Assembly: GCF_014199685.1 (NCBI RefSeq)
Contig: NZ_JACHNZ010000012.1
Span: 1 to 64,000 of the forward strand
Origin: Sphingosinicella soli
GTDB taxonomy: Bacteria; Pseudomonadota; Alphaproteobacteria; Sphingomonadales; Sphingomonadaceae
Direction: 5' to 3'
DNA: 64,000 nucleotides
The notes under the pieces are model-generated. The model did not search any database. It worked only from the letters and a program-made list of their open reading frames with translations, and was not told the DNA's origin. Of the stretch, positions 59,465 to 64,000 are shown piece by piece. The stretch's first letter is position 1, and the number at the start of each line of letters is the position of its first letter. The translations under genes were made by a program, and so were the position numbers.

Positions 59465-60105
59465 ACGCCGGCCTCGTCCTTCGCGGCGGCGAGCACTGCG
59501 ACGCGCAGCTCGTCGATGCCCTGGTTCTTTTCGGAACTGGTCGCGAGCAGGCTGGGGAACGACGCCGGGTGCCGCTTGAGCAGCGCCGGAAGATCCTCCC
59601 GCAGCTTGGCGACCCAGCTCTCCTTCACCTTGTCGGTCTTGGTGAGCACGATCTGATAGGAGACGGCGGCGCTGTCGAGCATGTCCATCACGTCTTCATC
59701 GACCGGGCCGACGCCCCGGCGGCTGTCGATCAGCAGCAGCACGCGCTTCAGGTTGGCGCGCCCGCGCAGATAATCGAACACCGCGCGCTTCCACGCATCC
59801 ACCATCTTCTTGGGCGCCTCGGCATAGCCGTAGCCGGGCATGTCGACGAGGCGCAGTTCGGCGGGCTCGCCGACATCGAAGATGTTCAGAAGCTGCGTGC
59901 GCCCCGGCGTGTTCGACGTGCGCGCCATGCCCTTGCGCGCCGTCAGCGCGTTCAGCAGCGAGGATTTGCCGACATTGGAACGTCCGGCGAACGCCACCTC
60001 CGGCAGGTTCGCCAGGGGCAGGTCTTCCATCGTGGGCGCCGATTTCACGAAGGCGATCGGCCCGGTGAACAGCCGGTTCGCCTCGCGGGGGCTGATGCCG
60101 GTCAT
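59461..60105 (-). CDS. engB: Ribosome biogenesis GTP-binding protein EngB (YsxC/YihA)
   Basis: A 214-residue GTPase. G1 is in [16 protein letters not shown]3 in [12 protein letters not shown] and G4 in LTKTDKVK. It acts in late 50S assembly. Its ATG overlaps the yidC stop, and its stop overlaps the GST start. Confidence 0.96.
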   Translation of the reverse strand: MTGISPREANRLFTGPIAFVKSAPTMEDLPLANLPEVAFAGRSNVGKSSLLNALTARKGMARTSNTPGRTQLLNIFDVGEPAELRLVDMPGYGYAEAPKKMVDAWKRAVFDYLRGRANLKRVLLLIDSRRGVGPVDEDVMDMLDSAAVSYQIVLTKTDKVKESWVAKLREDLPALLKRHPASFPSLLATSSEKNQGIDELRVAVLAAAKDEAGV

Positions 60106-61799
60106 TTCGCTTTTTCAGGCTCCGGCGCGGCCACCGGATGCTTCTTGATGAGCACCCACTGCTGCGCGATCGAAATGATGTTGTTCACCGTCCAGTAGAG
60201 TTGCAGACCCGCGGCGAAGGGCGCCATGATAATCATGAACATCCACGGCAGGATGGCGAACACCTTCTGCTGGATCTCGTCGAGCGGCTGCGGATTGAGC
60301 TTCTGCTGAATCCACATGGTGATGCCGAGCAGGATCGGCAGGATGCCGATGCCGATGTAGGGCGGCGGCGTGAACGGCAGCAGGCCGAACAGGTTCACCG
60401 GCGTCAGCGGATCGGGCGCGGAAAGATCCTTGATCCACAGGTAGAACGGCTGGTGACGCATATCGATGACGAGGAACAGCGTCTTGTAGAGCGCGTAGAA
60501 GATCGGAATCTGGAGAAGGATCGGCAGGCAGCCCGCGAGCGGATTCACCTTCTCCTTCTTGTAAAGCTCCATCATCTCCTGCTGCAGCTTCAGCTTGTCG
60601 TCCTTGTAACGCTCCTGCAGCGCCTTCATCTTCGGCTGCACCTGACGCATCTTCGCCATTGAGGCGTATTGCTTGTTCGCGATCGGGAACAGCACGAAGC
60701 GGATGAGGATGGTGAGGCAGATGATGGCGACGCCGAGGTTGCCGACCTTTTCGAACAGCCAGTCGAGCAGGTGGAAGATCGGCTTTGCGATCACCTCGAA
60801 CCAGCCCCAATCGATCGCGCTGCCGAGACGGGGAACGCCGAGACCGTCCTGATAGCGATCGAGAATGTCCACTTCCTTCGCGCCCGCGAACAGGCGCGTT
60901 GTCGTGACCGCGGTCTGGCCCGGGCCCACCGCGAGCGGCTCGCCGCGAATGCCGGCCTGATAGCGCTGGTCGCCGCCGCTGCGGAAGTTCGCGTCGAACG
61001 TCGCATCGTTCGCGGGGATCAGCGCGGAAAGCCAGTATTTGTCGGTGAAGCCGATCCAGCCGCCCTTCGAACGGAAATCGATCTGCTGACCGGGCGCTTC
61101 GTCGATGTCGTCGTAATTATTGTCGTAGTCGGTCTTGCCGCCGAACACGCCGATCGGGCCGGTGTGCGCGTTGAACGTGCTCTGGTCCGGCCCGGTGCCG
61201 ACGCGCGCGACAAGGCCGTAAGGCCGCGCGACGAGCGCCTGATCGCCCCGGTTCACGATGCTCTGCTTCGCGGTGAACAGATAATCCCTGTCCACCGACA
61301 GCACGATCTGGAAGGTCTGGCCGAGCGTATTGGTCCACGACAGCGTCACCGGCTGTTCGGGCGTCAGCGTCGGCGCGCTCGCGGTCCACGCCGTTTCGGC
61401 GCCGGGCAGGTCTGCCGATCCCGTCCAGCCGAACTCCGCGAAATAGGCGCCCTGCGTTCCCGACGGCGAGAACAGGCGCACGTTGCGCGAATCCTTCGCC
61501 AGCGTCTCGTCATGGCGCAGCAGCAACAGGTCGTCGATGCGCGCACCGGCGAGATTGATCGACCCTGAAAGCGCGGGCGTGCGGATCGCGACGCGGGCGC
61601 CTTCGGCGATCACGTCCGCCCGCTCGCGCAGAACCGCCGGGGCATCCGCGACAGGCGCCGCAGGGTCGCTCTGCTGCGCGGTGCTGACGGGTTCGTTCGA
61701 TTCGGGCGTCGGGAAGAAGCGCTCCGACACGGCGGCCCAGCCGAACAGCACGACGATCGACAACAGGATCGCCAGGAACATGTTGCGATTATCGCTCAA
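60102..61799 (-). CDS. yidC: Membrane protein insertase YidC
   Basis: A 565-residue YidC/Oxa1 protein. One N-terminal transmembrane helix precedes a large periplasmic domain (about 40-345). The core of five C-terminal helices includes [26 protein letters not shown] and the [17 protein letters not shown] helix. It inserts membrane proteins. I start it at TTG 61799 ([12 protein letters not shown]); the TTGA overlaps the yidD stop. An internal ATG at 61781 is less likely. Confidence 0.94.
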   Translation of the reverse strand: MSDNRNMFLAILLSIVVLFGWAAVSERFFPTPESNEPVSTAQQSDPAAPVADAPAVLRERADVIAEGARVAIRTPALSGSINLAGARIDDLLLLRHDETLAKDSRNVRLFSPSGTQGAYFAEFGWTGSADLPGAETAWTASAPTLTPEQPVTLSWTNTLGQTFQIVLSVDRDYLFTAKQSIVNRGDQALVARPYGLVARVGTGPDQSTFNAHTGPIGVFGGKTDYDNNYDDIDEAPGQQIDFRSKGGWIGFTDKYWLSALIPANDATFDANFRSGGDQRYQAGIRGEPLAVGPGQTAVTTTRLFAGAKEVDILDRYQDGLGVPRLGSAIDWGWFEVIAKPIFHLLDWLFEKVGNLGVAIICLTILIRFVLFPIANKQYASMAKMRQVQPKMKALQERYKDDKLKLQQEMMELYKKEKVNPLAGCLPILLQIPIFYALYKTLFLVIDMRHQPFYLWIKDLSAPDPLTPVNLFGLLPFTPPPYIGIGILPILLGITMWIQQKLNPQPLDEIQQKVFAILPWMFMIIMAPFAAGLQLYWTVNNIISIAQQWVLIKKHPVAAPEPEKAK

Positions 61800-62068
61800 G
61801 CTCGCCCACCTTCTTGCGGCCCGCAGCAGGGCCTCGACTTCGTTATCGTTTCGGGGCCGGAAACGGGATCGAACCCCGAACCGCCCCACGGATGGCAGCG
61901 CAATATCCGACGAAGCGCGAGCGCGCCACCCTTGATGGCGCCGTGGCGCTCGATCGCCTCGATCGCATAGGCCGAACACGACGGCGCGAACCGGCACGTC
62001 GGCGGCAGGATTGCAGAAAAGCTCAGCTGCCAGCCGCGCGCGATCAGAATCATGATGCGGCCGATCAT
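61796..62068 (-). CDS. yidD: Membrane protein insertion efficiency factor YidD
   Basis: A 90-residue UPF0161 protein. FAPSCSAYAIEAIERHGAIKG and RILRCHPWGGSGFDPV are the family signatures (the CxxYxxxAI and HPxxxxGxDPV elements). It helps YidC-dependent insertion. Its ATG (62068) overlaps the rnpA stop and its stop overlaps the yidC start. Confidence 0.95.
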   Translation of the reverse strand: MIGRIMILIARGWQLSFSAILPPTCRFAPSCSAYAIEAIERHGAIKGGALALRRILRCHPWGGSGFDPVSGPETITKSRPCCGPQEGGRA

Positions 62069-62538
62069 CGCACGAGCTTCCGCACGGCGCGTTCCAGATC
62101 GGCGGCCATGTCCACATAGGCGCGCGTCAGACCCGGCGCACGGCCGATCAGCACATAATCGTGCGCGGGAGACGCAAGCGTGGGCATCGATTCGGAAACA
62201 AGCGCGCGCAGGCGGCGTTTCAGGCGATTGCGGACGACCGCATTGCCGATCTTCTTGGTGACGGTGAAGCCCACGCGCACGGCGCCCTCATCGGCGCGGT
62301 CGCGGGCCAGCAGGATGAAGCCGTCGGTCACAGCGCGGCGTCCTTTGTTCGCGGCGAGAAAATCGCGCCGCGCACGGAGCCGCTCCAGCTTCGAAGCTAC
62401 GCCGACAGCCGCTTGCGGCCGCGCGCGCGGCGGGCCGCCAGAACCTTGCGGCCACCCGGCGTCGCCGAGCGCGTGCGGAAGCCGTGACGCCGTTTGCGGA
62501 CGAGCTTGCTCGGTTGATAGGTGCGCTTCATCGGACAT
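62065..62538 (-). CDS. rnpA: Ribonuclease P protein component, extended and overlapping rpmH
   Basis: The conserved RnpA domain begins around [12 protein letters not shown] and continues through [23 protein letters not shown], the RNR motif; this core is about 105 residues. In its frame no ATG, GTG or TTG lies between the core and the ATG at 62538; GTA and CTG codons (CTG at 62388) are the only nearer alternatives. Starting at 62538 gives 157 residues and encloses all of rpmH in another frame. The two ATGs are separated by 4 nt (TCCG) and share AGAAGG upstream. Thermus is known for the same arrangement. Confidence 0.85.
   Translation of the reverse strand: MSDEAHLSTEQARPQTASRLPHALGDAGWPQGSGGPPRARPQAAVGVASKLERLRARRDFLAANKGRRAVTDGFILLARDRADEGAVRVGFTVTKKIGNAVVRNRLKRRLRALVSESMPTLASPAHDYVLIGRAPGLTRAYVDMAADLERAVRKLVR
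62397..62531 (-). CDS. rpmH: 50S ribosomal protein L34
   Basis: A 44-residue L34: [21 protein letters not shown] at the start and [17 protein letters not shown] at the end. The ATG at 62531 has AGAAGG at a good distance (about 8 nt). It lies wholly inside the longest rnpA frame. Its TAG overlaps the rnpA frame just before the conserved rnpA core. Confidence 0.97.
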   Translation of the reverse strand: MKRTYQPSKLVRKRRHGFRTRSATPGGRKVLAARRARGRKRLSA

Positions 62539-62561
62539 GCCTTCTTGCGAATCGAATCAAT

Positions 62562-62600
62562 AAAAACGGCCGCGCACGCGTGCACGCGCAATCGCGGCCG
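62562..62600 (-). terminator. Terminator-like hairpin with T-tract in the rpmH leader
   Basis: On the minus strand an outer stem, CGGCCGCG/CGCGGCCG (62600-62593 and 62574-62567), is followed by five T (62566-62562). It lies between a predicted promoter and rpmH. It may terminate the upstream membrane-protein gene or act as an attenuator for rpmH. Confidence 0.6.
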
Positions 62601-62615
62601 AAACCTTCGGGCGAG

Positions 62616-62644
62616 CGCATAGGCAGGCACGCACTCGAAGTCAA
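62616..62644 (-). promoter_or_regulatory. Predicted sigma70 promoter of rpmH
   Basis: Minus strand: TTGACT (62644-62639), 17 nt, then TATGCG (62621-62616). Predicted start about 78 nt before the rpmH ATG; the hairpin at 62562-62600 would be at the very 5' end of the transcript. Confidence 0.45.
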
Positions 62645-62662
62645 CGAAAAGCATCGAAATGC

Positions 62663-62953
62663 CTACTCGGGGCGCGGTCGCTTGCGGCGCCGAAGTCCCA
62701 TGTCCACCCAGTGCGCGACCTTGGGATGGCGCCGCTTGAACGCCACGTAGCGCTTGCGCGCCCAGTGCGAGTTCCGCAGCACGAGCGCAAGGCCGATCGC
62801 CGAGCCGATGAAGCCGAACGGCCCGGGGATCAGCGGCCCGCCGATGATGGGCGAGAGAATCAGCAGCATCACGCCTGCCGTGATCTCCGCGCCCCGGCGC
62901 GCGAGCGAACGCGGCCGTCGCGGTTTGCGAGCGGATAAAGCGGGCGTGGTCAA
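62663..62953 (-). CDS. Small membrane protein, PGPGW-like
   Basis: A 96-residue basic protein. Two hydrophobic segments (about 25-45 and 50-62) flank IPGPFGFIG, which resembles the PGPGW motif of small putative transmembrane proteins (PF09656). The Arg/Lys-rich N- and C-termini suggest both are cytoplasmic. Function unknown. It precedes the rpmH promoter and is divergent from the ComM-like gene. Confidence 0.7.
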   Translation of the reverse strand: MTTPALSARKPRRPRSLARRGAEITAGVMLLILSPIIGGPLIPGPFGFIGSAIGLALVLRNSHWARKRYVAFKRRHPKVAHWVDMGLRRRKRPRPE

Positions 62954-63112
62954 GCGTAGTCCCCGAGGATGCGCGAATCGTCGTTGCAGCGCACGATGCG
63001 CCTGCCGCGTGTCGAAAAAGAGGCCGTATCCCCAAGGGTTTGACGATGGTGTTGGCGCACAGTACCGCTGTTCCGATGCTTTGTTTCACAGCATCAACGG
63101 GGGATGCGGTTC

Positions 63113-64000
63113 ATGGTTGCGCGCGTACAGACAGTCGCGTTTATCGGGCTTGAAGCGCGCAGCGTCGATGTGCAGGTGCAGATCGCGCGCGGCGGCACCA
63201 AATTCACCATCGTCGGCCTGCCCGACAAGGCGGTCGCCGAAAGCCAGGAGCGCGTGCGCGCGACGCTCTCCGCCATCGGCCTCGCGCTTCCGTTCCAGCG
63301 CATCACGGTCAACCTCTCCCCCGCCGACCTGCCCAAGGAAGGCAGCCACTACGATCTGCCCATCGCGCTCGGCCTGCTCGCGGCGATGGGCGTCGTCGAT
63401 CTCGAAGCCCTCGCGGGCTACGCGGCGGTCGGTGAACTCGCGCTCGACGGGCGGGTGAGCCCGGTGCCCGGCGTGCTGCTCGCCGCGCTTCACGCCTCCT
63501 CGAACGAACTCGGCCTCATCTGCCCCGCCGTGCAGGGCGGCGAGGCGGCGTGGGCAGGCTGCGACGTGCTCGCCGCGCCCGATCTTCTCAGCCTTCTCAA
63601 CCATCTGAAAGGCACGCAGCTTCTCACCCCGCCCACGGCATCCGTTGCCGAAGAGACCCGCCATGCGCCCGATCTTGCCGCCGTGAAGGGCCAGGAAACC
63701 GCCAAGCGCGCGCTCGAAATCGCGGCGGCTGGCGGGCACAACCTGCTGATGTCCGGCCCGCCGGGCGCGGGCAAGTCGCTGCTCGCCGCCGCGCTGCCGG
63801 GCATATTGCCGCCGCTTTCCCCGCGTGAGGCGCTTGAAGTGTCGATGGTCTCGTCGGTCGCGGGCGCGCTCGACGGCGGCAAGCTGATCCGCGCGCGCCC
63901 GTTTCGCGCGCCGCACCATTCGGCCTCGATGGCGGCGCTCGTCGGCGGCGGCACCAAGGCGCGGCCCGGCGAGGTCAGCCTCGCGCATCTCGGCGTGCTG
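63113..64000 (+). CDS. ComM/YifB family Mg-chelatase-like AAA ATPase (partial, runs off the window)
   Basis: The frame is open from ATG 63113 to the window end (296 codons), with no stop. N-terminal MVARVQTVAFIGLEARSVDVQVQIARG and LPKEGSHYDLPIALGLLAAMG are typical. The AAA domain begins with AVKGQETAKRALEIAAAGGHNLLMSGPPGAGKSLLA, containing Walker A. Full-length relatives have about 500 residues. ComM acts in branch migration during natural transformation in some bacteria. Confidence 0.93.
   Translation, partial: MVARVQTVAFIGLEARSVDVQVQIARGGTKFTIVGLPDKAVAESQERVRATLSAIGLALPFQRITVNLSPADLPKEGSHYDLPIALGLLAAMGVVDLEALAGYAAVGELALDGRVSPVPGVLLAALHASSNELGLICPAVQGGEAAWAGCDVLAAPDLLSLLNHLKGTQLLTPPTASVAEETRHAPDLAAVKGQETAKRALEIAAAGGHNLLMSGPPGAGKSLLAAALPGILPPLSPREALEVSMVSSVAGALDGGKLIRARPFRAPHHSASMAALVGGGTKARPGEVSLAHLGVL

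Overview
The window is a GC-rich, very compact chromosomal segment of an alphaproteobacterium, most likely of the order Sphingomonadales. The evidence is gene content and order: obgE-proB-proA, then nadD-rsfS-rlmH-envC-ctpA; atpHAGDC without atpIBEF; hrcA-grpE and dnaK-dnaJ; coq7 (ubiquinone synthesis); a vgr-related HELAH protein beside a PCu(A)C copper chaperone; and the alphaproteobacterial DUF4175 protein. I see no prophage, insertion sequence, CRISPR array or plasmid gene.

Layout. 1-3.0 kb is an accessory catabolic patch: a large imperfect palindrome, an amidohydrolase, an enoyl-CoA hydratase and an AraC regulator. 3.1-6.9 kb is a metal or siderophore uptake unit (DUF2946, PepSY membrane protein, TonB-dependent receptor). 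7-11.4 kb holds a VOC protein, a NYN-domain protein, rlmB, tRNA-Tyr, an Lrp regulator, a cytochrome P450 and hspQ. 11.5-23.3 kb is housekeeping: rplU-rpmA, a GNAT enzyme, obgE-proB-proA, a flavin monooxygenase, nadD-rsfS-rlmH-envC, then ctpA, a divergent polysaccharide deacetylase, dsbB and coq7. 23.3-25.6 kb contains a tandem duplication that copied the 3' end of a GDYXXLXY-domain gene. 25.6-35.2 kb carries a GST, the chaperone genes, a copper chaperone, rph, rdgB and hemW. 35.2-45.7 kb carries a PBP activator, rsmI-yraN, gshB, dedA, xerC with its DUF484 partner, an aldolase, priA and three methionine sulfoxide reductases. 46-50.9 kb is the F1 ATPase operon. 51-57.8 kb, minus strand, is argH-lptM-lysA-DUF4175-galU-hydrolase. 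57.8-64 kb holds a TlpA-type fusion lipoprotein, the rpmH-rnpA-yidD-yidC-engB-GST chain and the start of a ComM-type ATPase.

Genes are strongly coupled: many neighbours overlap by 4 nt (ATGA, GTGA or TTGA), so translational coupling is probably the rule. Heat-shock genes hrcA and dnaK share a near-identical RpoH-like promoter with exactly 16 nt spacing, and hspQ has a weaker match. Intergenic DNA is dominated by a few recurring inverted-repeat families.

The most notable observation is at the rpmH/rnpA locus. The only canonical start codon for rnpA lies 4 nt before the rpmH start, so rpmH would be nested entirely inside an extended rnpA, an arrangement known from Thermus. The remainder is mostly ordinary core genome; I did not find a clearly new multi-gene system.
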